Of a DNA stretch of 64,000 bases, positions 57,900 through 64,000 are shown one piece after another (position 1 is the first letter of the stretch; each line of letters opens with the position of its first letter). Under the pieces are notes generated by a model, which saw only the letters and a list, made by a program, of their open reading frames with translations, was not told the DNA's origin and ran no database searches. The position numbers and the translations under genes were made by a program. The stretch comes from Streptomyces alboflavus (lineage in GTDB: Bacteria; Actinomycetota; Actinomycetes; Streptomycetales; Streptomycetaceae), in the NCBI RefSeq assembly GCF_000716675.1, contig NZ_JNXT01000035.1, forward strand, positions 1 through 64,000, given 5' to 3'.

Positions 57900-58242
57900 G
57901 TGCCCCGCCTCAGACTCGGCAGGCCGCGCAAACGGCCGGACCGGGTCCGGGCCGACAAGGCGTACGACTCCCGCAGCCGTCGCGCTTACCCGCACAGACG
58001 CGGGATCAAGGCCACGACCCCGGTCCCGGCGGACCGCGTCCGCAACCGCAACCGCAACCGCCTCAAGCAAAGAGCGCGAGGCGGATGGCCACCCAAGTTC
58101 GACTAAGGACGACTACAAGCAGCAGCACGCGGCCGAGTGCGGGATCAACGCCCTCAAGCGCCACCGGGCTGTAGCCACGAGGTACGACAAACTCGCGGTC
58201 CGCTACGAGGCGGCCGTACTGGCCGAAGTCCTCAACCGGTAG
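57900..58242 (+). pseudogene. IS5-family transposase C-terminal relic
   Basis: Plus-strand [50 protein letters not shown] hits a stop at 58104, then after a frame change [44 protein letters not shown] ends the frame. This is an IS5-type DDE transposase end with a broken frame. It is a different subgroup from the fragment at 52548. Confidence 0.85.
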
Positions 58243-58362
58243 CCGTGACCGGCACTTTCACAACAGGACCGAGCTGCCGCCGCACAGGTGGGTGAGAGCG
58301 AGCGGGTCTGCCGACCCACGCCGTGAACAGCTCACGGCGCGCAGTCGCCCGCACAGCGGTGG

Positions 58363-58545
58363 TCAAGGGCGCTGCGCGGGGCCTGGGCCCTCGGGGTCGT
58401 TCTTGAGCGCGCGCTTCTCGCTCTTGAGGATGCGGGCCGCCTTGCCCGCCGACCGCGTCAGCCCGGGCAGCTTCCTCACGGCGAGGATGACCGCGACGAC
58501 GAGGAGGATCAGGGCCAGCTCGCTCAAGCCGAACATCAGGTCCAC
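58363..58545 (-). CDS. TatA/TatE-like small membrane protein
   Basis: A 60-aa protein with one N-terminal membrane helix (FGLSELALILLVVAVILAV), the FGxxE start and the amphipathic helix RKLPGLTRSAGKAARILKSEKRALKND characteristic of TatA. It is shorter than the housekeeping TatA (about 90 aa), so it is probably an extra copy. ATG 58536 (MFGLSEL) is an equally good start. A BlaI-like box lies 46 bp upstream. Confidence 0.75.
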   Translation of the reverse strand: MDLMFGLSELALILLVVAVILAVRKLPGLTRSAGKAARILKSEKRALKNDPEGPGPAQRP

Positions 58546-58590
58546 TCACTCCCGGGTATGCGTGGCGGTTCGGCGCACGACGCGCCTGTA

Positions 58591-58606
58591 TCTACAATCC
58601 TGTAGA
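58591..58606. promoter_or_regulatory. TCTACA-N4-TGTAGA box 1
   Basis: TCTACAATCCTGTAGA, dyad with perfect 6-bp arms, resembles BlaI/MecI operators (TACA..TGTA core). It lies between the divergent TatA-like gene and ion-channel gene, 46 bp from the TatA start. Similar boxes occur at 61708 and 63956. Confidence 0.7.
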
Positions 58607-58702
58607 AGTGTCTCCCCTTGCGGGGTGCCTCAACAACCCCGCCTTTCCGTTCTGTTGGCCGGTGGTGGTGGGTGCCGCACCGTCTAGATGTGAGGAAGCA
58701 GG

Positions 58703-59620
58703 ATGTCGGACCCCACGGCCAGGGCGTTATGCGCCCGCGAGGTTCTCGCGGCGCGCTGCAGGGCCGTCACGGAGGCGCGCTGGTTCGCGGTCACCGTCTT
58801 CGCACTGATCCTCGCCAACGCGGCTCTGCTGGGCGTGGAGACCTATGCGGGTCTGGTGGCGGACTGGCACCGGTGGCTGAGCCTCGCCGAGCACTGCTGT
58901 GTGGCCGCCTTCACCATCGAGATACTCCTACGCGTCGCAGCGCACGCCGATCGCCCCAAGGACTTCTTCCGCGATCCGTGGAACCTCTTCGACGTGGCCG
59001 TGCTCCTGTCCGCGTTCCTGCCCGTCATCCGTGAGAACGGCATCGTCCTGCGGCTGTTGCGTCTGGCCCGCATCCTGCGGGCGGCCCGCTTTCTGCCGCA
59101 GCTGCGTGTGGTGATGGTCGCCGTGGGGCGCAGCCTGCCGGGTACGGTCAGCTTCCTGCTCGTCGGCGCCCTGCTGCTGTATCTGTACGCGATGGTGGGC
59201 TGGGTGTTCTTCGCGGACCACGACCCCGAGCACTTCGGCTCCATCGGCCGTGCCGTGCTCACTCTGTTCCTGTTGATGACCCTGGACGGCCTGGGTGACG
59301 CGGTCCGTGCGGGCCTTGAGATCTCCCGCTGGAGCTTCGTCTACTACGCCTCGTACGTCCTGCTGGCCTCCTTCGTCCTGGTCAACGTCCTCATCGGCGT
59401 GGTCATCACTTCGCTGGAGGAGGCGCGCGACATGGAGAGGGAGCGCGCCCCTCAGGGCGATGCCGTGGCTCCCTCCGGTGCGGCGGTGCCCGTCGACCCG
59501 GAGCTGCTCCGCGAACGCATCGCCACGGCGCGTCGTGCCCTCGACAACCTCGAGCAGGCACTCCCTCCTCCGCCGCGGGACGCGGAACAGAGCGTCTCGG
59601 CGTGCGGCAGGCGGCCGTAA
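58703..59620 (+). CDS. Voltage-gated-type ion channel, one-domain
   Basis: A 305-aa 6-TM channel protein of the bacterial sodium-channel-like family. S1-S3 lie about residues 28-115, S4 is RLLRLARILRAARFLPQLR with five Arg, the pore helix and filter are TLFLLMTLDGLGD, and S6 is ASFVLVNVLIGVVITSLEEA. A C-terminal helical coil (ELLRERIATARRALDNLEQAL) would assemble the tetramer. The filter sequence TLDGLGD differs from the classic TLESWS, so ion preference is open. It is divergent from the TatA-like gene. Confidence 0.8.
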   Translation: MSDPTARALCAREVLAARCRAVTEARWFAVTVFALILANAALLGVETYAGLVADWHRWLSLAEHCCVAAFTIEILLRVAAHADRPKDFFRDPWNLFDVAVLLSAFLPVIRENGIVLRLLRLARILRAARFLPQLRVVMVAVGRSLPGTVSFLLVGALLLYLYAMVGWVFFADHDPEHFGSIGRAVLTLFLLMTLDGLGDAVRAGLEISRWSFVYYASYVLLASFVLVNVLIGVVITSLEEARDMERERAPQGDAVAPSGAAVPVDPELLRERIATARRALDNLEQALPPPPRDAEQSVSACGRRP

Positions 59621-59668
59621 CGAGACGCCCGTGACGAGGCGGCCCGCAGCTGGTACCACCCCAACACC

Positions 59669-59684
59669 CGGGCGTGTGCGCCCG
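59669..59684. terminator. Short hairpin between channel and TerD gene
   Basis: CGGGCG-TGTG-CGCCCG forms a perfect 6-bp stem with a stable tetraloop. It is in the 70-bp gap between the convergent channel and TerD genes. It is small but well placed as a terminator for both. Confidence 0.45.
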
Positions 59685-59689
59685 CGGGG

Positions 59690-60277
59690 TTACAGGTGTT
59701 CGGCGATGGCGGGCATGAGGTCCTGGAAGGTACGGCCCGCAGCCGGTTCGCCGATGGCCTTCATCTGCCAGCCGGGGCCGGCGCGGTGGACCTTGGCCAT
59801 GATCTGGGCGGTGTGGCTGCCGCCGCCGGTGAGCGTGTAGCGGGCCAGTTCCTGTCCGGTGGTTTCGTCGATCAGGCGGCAGAAGGCGTTCTGGACCTCG
59901 GTGAAGGTCTGGCCGGTGAAGGAGTTGACGGTGAAGACGATCTGGTCGACATGTGCGGGAACACGGGCGAGGTCGACGAGGATGGCTTCGTCGTCGCCTC
60001 CCTGGCCCGCGCCGCCGACCAGGTTGTCGCCGGAGTGGCGCACGGACCCGTCCTTGCTGGTGAGGTGCTGGAAGAACACGAAGTCGACCGGTTGTCCGGC
60101 TGCGAAGAGCACGGCGGAGGCATCGAGGTCGATCTCGCCGCCGCCGGTGAGCTTGGCGAGGAAGCCCTTGCGCGGGGCGGCCTGCCAGCCGAGCCCCATG
60201 CGTACGGAGCTGAGCGTGGTGCCGTCGGTCTTGCTCAGGCTGATCTGCTGGCCCTTGGAGAGGTTCACGGAGGTCAT
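59690..60277 (-). CDS. TerD-family stress protein 1
   Basis: A 195-aa TerD-domain protein. Conserved segments are LSKGQQISLSK, MGLGWQ, IDLDASAVLFA, VRHSGDNLVGGAGQGGDDEAILVDL with the acidic calcium-site residues, and AIGEPAAGRTF. TerD proteins bind Ca2+ and associate with membrane complexes giving tellurite and other stress tolerance. It follows the 210-aa membrane protein gene by 43 bp and should be co-transcribed with it. Confidence 0.92.
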   Translation of the reverse strand: MTSVNLSKGQQISLSKTDGTTLSSVRMGLGWQAAPRKGFLAKLTGGGEIDLDASAVLFAAGQPVDFVFFQHLTSKDGSVRHSGDNLVGGAGQGGDDEAILVDLARVPAHVDQIVFTVNSFTGQTFTEVQNAFCRLIDETTGQELARYTLTGGGSHTAQIMAKVHRAGPGWQMKAIGEPAAGRTFQDLMPAIAEHL

Positions 60278-60320
60278 GGAGGGCTTCTTTCGGTACCGGG
60301 CCGAGTGGCCGGGGTGTGGG

Positions 60321-60953
60321 TTACTGCGGACGGGGCGGGTTCGCGGAGAGCTGTTTGCGCAGGTACGGGAGCATGCCGCGCTCCAGTAGTGCCTGTTGCC
60401 AGGCGTTACGGGCCTGTTCGGCCGCCGTGTTGTGGACGATCAAGGGCGAGGGCGGTGTGGCGCGCTGGCGGAGCGCCGTGGCGAGCAGGGCGCTGAGGGC
60501 CACGGCTGTGGCGACCGCTGAAGCCAGGGCGCTGACCCAGCCGGCGGTGACGAGCGAGGCTGCGAGCTGGCTCTGCGGTGTCACGAGTTGGATGCCGTAC
60601 CCCATGAGCAGAAAGGCCGTGGCCGCGATCGCGGAGATGAGCGGGGCGAGGACCGCGAGGGCGGGCAGCAGCGCCCCGGCACCCGGGCTCGTGGGCGGCT
60701 GGGAGAGATCGCCCGGGTTCTGTCGAGCAGTCGTCACGGCGGCGCGGGCACGTAGGTAGGCCCGGTACTCGGTGGCGGCCGCTTGGGATATCTCGTCAGC
60801 CGCGGCCCGTGCCCGTGCCCGCAGCCGGTGTCTGTCGTGTGCGGTCGGGCCTTGTTCCAGGGCGGAGCGGATGTCGGTGACGCCCAGTGCCAGGTTCAGG
60901 ACCCACTCGAAGTCGGCCCGGTCCTCCGGGCGCAGGTGTGGCAGGTGTGTCAC
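60321..60953 (-). CDS. Two-TM membrane protein of the ter region
   Basis: A 210-aa hypothetical protein from GTG 60953 (GGAAGAG upstream). An N-terminal helical soluble domain (EDRADFEWVLNLALGVTDIRSALEQG) precedes two membrane helices (LPALAVLAPLISAIAATAFLLM and VTAGWVSALASAVATAVALSALL). It has no recognised domain but sits between two TerD genes on the same strand, so a joint role at the membrane is likely. Confidence 0.65.
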   Translation of the reverse strand: MTHLPHLRPEDRADFEWVLNLALGVTDIRSALEQGPTAHDRHRLRARARAAADEISQAAATEYRAYLRARAAVTTARQNPGDLSQPPTSPGAGALLPALAVLAPLISAIAATAFLLMGYGIQLVTPQSQLAASLVTAGWVSALASAVATAVALSALLATALRQRATPPSPLIVHNTAAEQARNAWQQALLERGMLPYLRKQLSANPPRPQ

Positions 60954-61020
60954 ATCTCTTCCCGGCGACGCTGGTGATGAAGTTGAACGGGCAGGCTTAG
61001 CGATCTGCGGTGGGTGTCCG

Positions 61021-61051
61021 CCGGGCCCGGGCCCCTGATGCACGGGCCCGG
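61021..61051. terminator. Hairpin terminator after TerD 2
   Basis: CCGGGCCCG (61021-61029) pairs with CGGGCCCGG (61043-61051) around a 13-nt loop, 22 bp beyond the TerD stop on the minus strand. It would separate TerD 2 from the downstream membrane-protein operon. Confidence 0.65.
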
Positions 61052-61072
61052 CGGAGACTGGCGGAGTCAGCC

Positions 61073-61648
61073 TCAGACGGTGACGCCGAAGTCCTTGGCG
61101 ATGCCCGCGAGTCCACTGGCGTAGCCCTGGCCCACCGCGCGGAACTTCCACTCCTCGCCGTTGCGGTAGAGCTCCCCGAAGACCATGGCCGTCTCGGTGG
61201 AGGCGTCCTCGGTGAGGTCGTAGCGGGCGATCTCCTGTTGGTCGGCCTGGTTCACGACGCGGATGAAGGCGCCTCGGACCTGGCCGAAGGACTGCTGGCG
61301 GCTCTCGGCGTCGTGGATGGACACCGGGAAGGTGATCTTGGTGATGTCGGCGGGCACGGCGGCGAGATCGACCTTGATGATCTCGTCGTCTCCTTCGCCC
61401 TGGCCGGTGAGGTTGTCGCCGGTGTGCTCCACGGAGCCGTCGGGGCTCTTGAGGTTGTTGTAGAAGACGAAGTGCCCGTTGGAGGCGACCTTGCCGGAGT
61501 CCCCGACGAGCAGTGCGGACGCGTCCAGGTCGAAGTCCGCGCCGGTGGTGGTGCGCACGTCCCATCCGAGGCCGACCAGGACGGCGGTCAGGCCGGGGGC
61601 TTCTTTACTGAGCGACACGTTGCCGCCCTTGGACAGCGAAACTCCCAT
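61073..61648 (-). CDS. TerD-family stress protein 2
   Basis: A 191-aa TerD protein, close to the classic TerD/TerE size. Key segments are [60 protein letters not shown] (acidic Ca2+ sites) and [21 protein letters not shown]. It is the nearest gene to the BlaI-like box at 61708, 60 bp upstream, and is divergent from the BlaI-type gene, so it is a good candidate for direct control. Confidence 0.93.
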   Translation of the reverse strand: MGVSLSKGGNVSLSKEAPGLTAVLVGLGWDVRTTTGADFDLDASALLVGDSGKVASNGHFVFYNNLKSPDGSVEHTGDNLTGQGEGDDEIIKVDLAAVPADITKITFPVSIHDAESRQQSFGQVRGAFIRVVNQADQQEIARYDLTEDASTETAMVFGELYRNGEEWKFRAVGQGYASGLAGIAKDFGVTV

Positions 61649-61707
61649 GCTCTACTCCCGAATTGAGTGGACGAAGGGCTCGGACACGCAGCCCACGAAG
61701 CCTAGAA

Positions 61708-61723
61708 TCTACAGCACTGTAGA
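61708..61723. promoter_or_regulatory. TCTACA-N4-TGTAGA box 2
   Basis: TCTACAGCACTGTAGA, with 7-bp arms (TCTACAG/CTGTAGA), is the most symmetrical of the three boxes. It stands in the TerD/BlaI divergent region, 60 bp from TerD and 134 bp from the BlaI-type start, so it may serve autoregulation too. Confidence 0.75.
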
Positions 61724-61856
61724 AGAGATAGGCGGGATGCCGCGCGACCGCCTACGGCTGATTTCGGCCTTGATGAGCCCCGGTTGTCCGCCGGTGGGCC
61801 AGTACGATGTGGCGCGCTCTGGGCGCGCAGGGGGGCGGAGCAGAAGGGAGCTGGGC

Positions 61857-62261
61857 ATGGCGGACGCAGGACATGGCCGGGATGAGTCGCGGCACCGGCG
61901 GCGCGGGCAGGGTGAACTGGAGGCGCTCGTCCTGTCGTCCTTGCGCGAAGCCGACGAGGCAGTGAGCACAACCTGGGTCCAGGAGCGGCTCGGCGGTGAC
62001 CTCGCGTACACGACCGTGATCACGATCCTCACCCGGCTTCTCGCCAAGGGAGTCGTCACCAGGGAGCGCGTGGGCCGGTCGTTCGTGTGGACCTCGGCCT
62101 CGGACGAGGCGGGACTCGCCGCGCACAAGATGCGCAAGGTCCTTGACGGCGAGCGGGACCGCGAGGCGGTCCTGGCCAGCTTCGTCACGGCCCTGTCCCT
62201 TGAGGATGAGCGGGTGTTGCGGGACCTGTTGCGCGACACCCCTGCGGGGCGGGAAGACTGA
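61857..62261 (+). CDS. BlaI/MecI-family transcriptional repressor
   Basis: A 134-aa penicillinase-repressor-type winged helix: ELEALVLSSLREADEAVSTTWVQERLGGDLAYTTVITILTRLLAKGVVTRERVGRSFVW, with the BlaI-like recognition helix TTVITILTRLLAKG. The C-terminal half forms a dimerisation helix pair. ATG 61857 is selected as GGGAG lies upstream; the frame is open further up. A membrane M56 peptidase gene follows 6 bp later, the usual pairing for signal-dependent cleavage of the repressor. Confidence 0.9.
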   Translation: MADAGHGRDESRHRRRGQGELEALVLSSLREADEAVSTTWVQERLGGDLAYTTVITILTRLLAKGVVTRERVGRSFVWTSASDEAGLAAHKMRKVLDGERDREAVLASFVTALSLEDERVLRDLLRDTPAGRED

Positions 62262-62267
62262 CGCCTC

Positions 62268-63203
62268 ATGGGGGTCTTCATCTTTCTGCCACTGGTGCTG
62301 CCGCTGACGGCCTGGCCGGTGGCACGTCTGGCCGAGCAGCGACTGCACCCTCGCGTCGCCACCCGCCTCCTGACGGGAGTGGCCGTGGTGATGGCGACGT
62401 GCAGCACGGTCAGCCTGGGCCTGCTGATGGTCGTGGGCACCGCGCAGCTTCCCGGCAACCCGCTGCCCGACGGCTGGTCGGATCCGGAGGTCCGCGAGGC
62501 TGTCCCGTGCGAGGAAGTCGTCGGCAAGGTCGCCATCCCCGTCCTCCTCTTCGTGGCCACCGGATTCGGACGCACGATGAGGCGACACCGGCTCGTACAC
62601 CGACGGGCACACCAGGCACTGAACGGGGTGCGGGACACGACGGTGGTCGTGCTCGACGACGCTGAGCCCTACGCGTACGCACTACCGGGCGGCAGGGCAC
62701 CTGACCGGATCGTGGTGACGACCGGCCTGCTGTCCTGCCTCCGGTCCCCGCAGCGTCGGGCCCTGTTCGCCCACGAGCGGGCCCACCTCGTCGCCGGGCA
62801 CCACCGGCATCTGCTGGCGGTGCGGTTGGCGGCCCGAGCCAACCCCTTCCTGCGCCCGCTGTGCACGGCCGTGTCGTACACCGCCGAGCGGTGGGCCGAC
62901 GAGGAGGCCGCCCGAACGGTCGGCGACCGCAGAACAGTCGCGATCGCGATCGGCAAGGCCGCCCTGGTCTCCAAGGGCACCCCGGCCCCGACGCTCGCCG
63001 GCCTCACAGGCGCGGGCCCGGTCCCTCGCCGCGTCGCGGCCCTGCTGGGCCCGGCGCCCCTCGCGCGCAGCTGGCCTTCGGTGTTCACTTCGGTGGGGCT
63101 CGCAGCGTGGGCCGCGGCGGTGGGGACGGTCGCCTCGGCGATGTCCTCGGCCAACTCGGCCGTGACGATGATCGTCATTCTGCATGCGGCCACACCCTTG
63201 TAA
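62268..63203 (+). CDS. M56-family membrane metallopeptidase (BlaR-like without sensor)
   Basis: A 311-aa membrane protease with four hydrophobic segments and the zinc motif HERAH (H169-E170..H173). The catalytic domain lies between segments and TAERWADEEAA gives the probable third ligand. It lacks an extracellular penicillin-binding sensor domain. In actinobacteria such pairs respond to redox or other stress and cleave the BlaI-type repressor. It is encoded just after that repressor. Confidence 0.85.
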   Translation: MGVFIFLPLVLPLTAWPVARLAEQRLHPRVATRLLTGVAVVMATCSTVSLGLLMVVGTAQLPGNPLPDGWSDPEVREAVPCEEVVGKVAIPVLLFVATGFGRTMRRHRLVHRRAHQALNGVRDTTVVVLDDAEPYAYALPGGRAPDRIVVTTGLLSCLRSPQRRALFAHERAHLVAGHHRHLLAVRLAARANPFLRPLCTAVSYTAERWADEEAARTVGDRRTVAIAIGKAALVSKGTPAPTLAGLTGAGPVPRRVAALLGPAPLARSWPSVFTSVGLAAWAAAVGTVASAMSSANSAVTMIVILHAATPL

Positions 63204-63273
63204 GACCCGCCCCAGCCGTCGCGGGCGTCGGCCCGCAGCGCACGGCGCGCCAGAAACCCGGCGAGCCGCCCGG

Positions 63274-63537
63274 TCAGGCGCGGCCCTTGAACCGCTGGAG
63301 CCCAGCCACACCCGCGGCGGCCAGCGCGACCTGGATGGCCCATTCGATCCAGTCGACGCCCTTGGTGTCCGACACGCCAAGGACGGCGGCGATACCGGTG
63401 CCGACCAGGGCCGCGGCAATGCCGACAGCGATGGTCCACAGCATGCCGATCCGCTGGCGTCCGGGCAGTACCAGGCGCCCCAGAGCTCCGATGATCAGGC
63501 CGATCAGGACGGCGCTGATGACACCCGAGATGCCCAT
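63274..63537 (-). CDS. GlsB/YeaQ/YmgE-family stress membrane protein
   Basis: An 87-aa protein with three hydrophobic helices and Gly-rich spacing: GVISAVLIGLIIGALGRLVLPGRQRIGMLWTIAVGIAAALVGTGIAAVLG. This is the transglycosylase-associated protein/YeaQ family, usually induced by general stress. Its place in this module fits a cell-envelope stress role. It has no BlaI-like box of its own. Confidence 0.85.
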   Translation of the reverse strand: MGISGVISAVLIGLIIGALGRLVLPGRQRIGMLWTIAVGIAAALVGTGIAAVLGVSDTKGVDWIEWAIQVALAAAGVAGLQRFKGRA

Positions 63538-63685
63538 CTCATCGTCTCCCCACAGTTGAATTCGTCATGTTGAACCTGAAGTGACCGATGGGCACGGGGT
63601 TGTGACGCCCTGCGCCCGAGGACCACGGTGGCGGGCCGGTGGGCTCGCTCGTCGCACCACCCTCCGGCCCGCAGCAGGCGCGGCC

Positions 63686-63907
63686 CTACTTCGTCACGGC
63701 GTCCAGCGCGGCCAGTGCTTGCGCCCACCGCACATACTTCAGTTCCGCGAGGTCGGCCACCGTCTTGACGCCGAACGCCTCTTGCAGCAGCTCACCGTCA
63801 CGGTCCGACACACCCTTCAGCGCGGATACCGGCGCGGCGAGGACCTCCGCGACCTCCTTGTCCACCCATGCCTTGTCCACCACTTTGGCCAGATCGATCG
63901 CAGCCAT
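63686..63907 (-). CDS. Small helix-hairpin-helix-like protein
   Basis: A 73-aa soluble protein (MAAIDLAKVVDKAWVDKEVAEVLAAPVSALKGVSDRDGELLQEAFGVKTVADLAEL). The stretch LKGVSDRDGELLQEAFGVKTVADLAE resembles the HhH-type fold of DUF4332-like proteins. ATG 63907 is preferred because SD-like AGGAGGA is upstream. A BlaI-like box sits 48 bp before it. Role unknown. Confidence 0.7.
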   Translation of the reverse strand: MAAIDLAKVVDKAWVDKEVAEVLAAPVSALKGVSDRDGELLQEAFGVKTVADLAELKYVRWAQALAALDAVTK

Positions 63908-63955
63908 GACAGTCCTCCTGAAAGACGAAGTCAGCACACAACAGGGCCCCAAATT

Positions 63956-63971
63956 TCTACACGCCTGTAGA
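63956..63971. promoter_or_regulatory. TCTACA-N4-TGTAGA box 3
   Basis: TCTACACGCCTGTAGA has the same perfect 6-bp arms as the other two boxes and lies 48 bp upstream of the small helical protein start. The spacing to the gene is close to that of boxes 1 and 2, supporting a shared function. The bases to 64000 hold no further feature. Confidence 0.7.
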
Positions 63972-64000
63972 AGATCGGGGCAAGAGGGCCTCGCCCCGCG

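Overview
The window is high-GC actinobacterial DNA. Codon use, many GTG starts, stop/start overlaps and the protein families point to Streptomyces or a close relative. All calls come from reading the sequence and its translations; no database search was run, so family names rest on visible motifs.

Region 1 (1-6.3 kb, mostly minus strand) carries a molybdate uptake operon (MerR/TOBE regulator, ModA, ModB, ModC). It is followed by a translationally coupled MFS exporter and Fe(II)/2-oxoglutarate dioxygenase. Region 2 (6.3-13.2 kb, plus) is a tightly coupled run: siderophore-type ABC importer (binding protein, permease, ATPase), SAM methyltransferase, DUF364-like Rossmann protein, GHMP kinase and a fold-type II PLP enzyme. 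A 19-bp Zur/Fur-like box lies in the divergent promoter. Together these look like a metal-repressed metallophore pathway with its exporter and importer. Region 3 (13.2-22 kb) holds a TPR-type protein, an FHA protein, a Ser/Thr kinase, a PH-like membrane protein and an LPXTG surface protein with a Ser-Pro stalk.

Region 4 (22-36.3 kb) is a defence island. It has a complete type I-E interference operon (cas3, cse1, cse2, cas7e, cas5e, cas6e) with no cas1, cas2 or adjacent array. Divergent from cas3 are a reverse-transcriptase-like gene and an AbiEii-like nucleotidyltransferase gene. Facing them is a co-translated trio of unrecognised genes (cupin-like, two-TM membrane protein, 433-aa protein). 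Degenerate I-E repeats lie scattered at 36.28, 50.35-50.49 and 52.83 kb.

Region 5 (36.3-40.6 kb) is a small catabolic cluster (DoxX, FAH-family enzyme, VOC dioxygenase-like, alpha/beta hydrolase) divergent from a TetR regulator, with a nested palindrome between them, plus a NodB-type deacetylase. Region 6 (40.6-58.3 kb) is an accessory mosaic: integrase, IS5 and IS630 relics, three sets of duplicated blocks, an unusual membrane-tethered ECF sigma factor, small secreted Cys proteins, an M1 peptidase, a trypsin-like protease with repeats, tandem RNHCP proteins, a CDF exporter with a CmtR-like regulator between direct repeats, and an orphan SMI1/KNR4 protein.

Region 7 (58.3-64 kb) looks like a stress module: TatA-like protein, ion channel, two TerD proteins, BlaI-type repressor, M56 peptidase, GlsB-type protein and a small helical protein. 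Three copies of a TCTACA-N4-TGTAGA box sit 43-60 bp upstream of three of its minus-strand genes, suggesting a local BlaI regulon.
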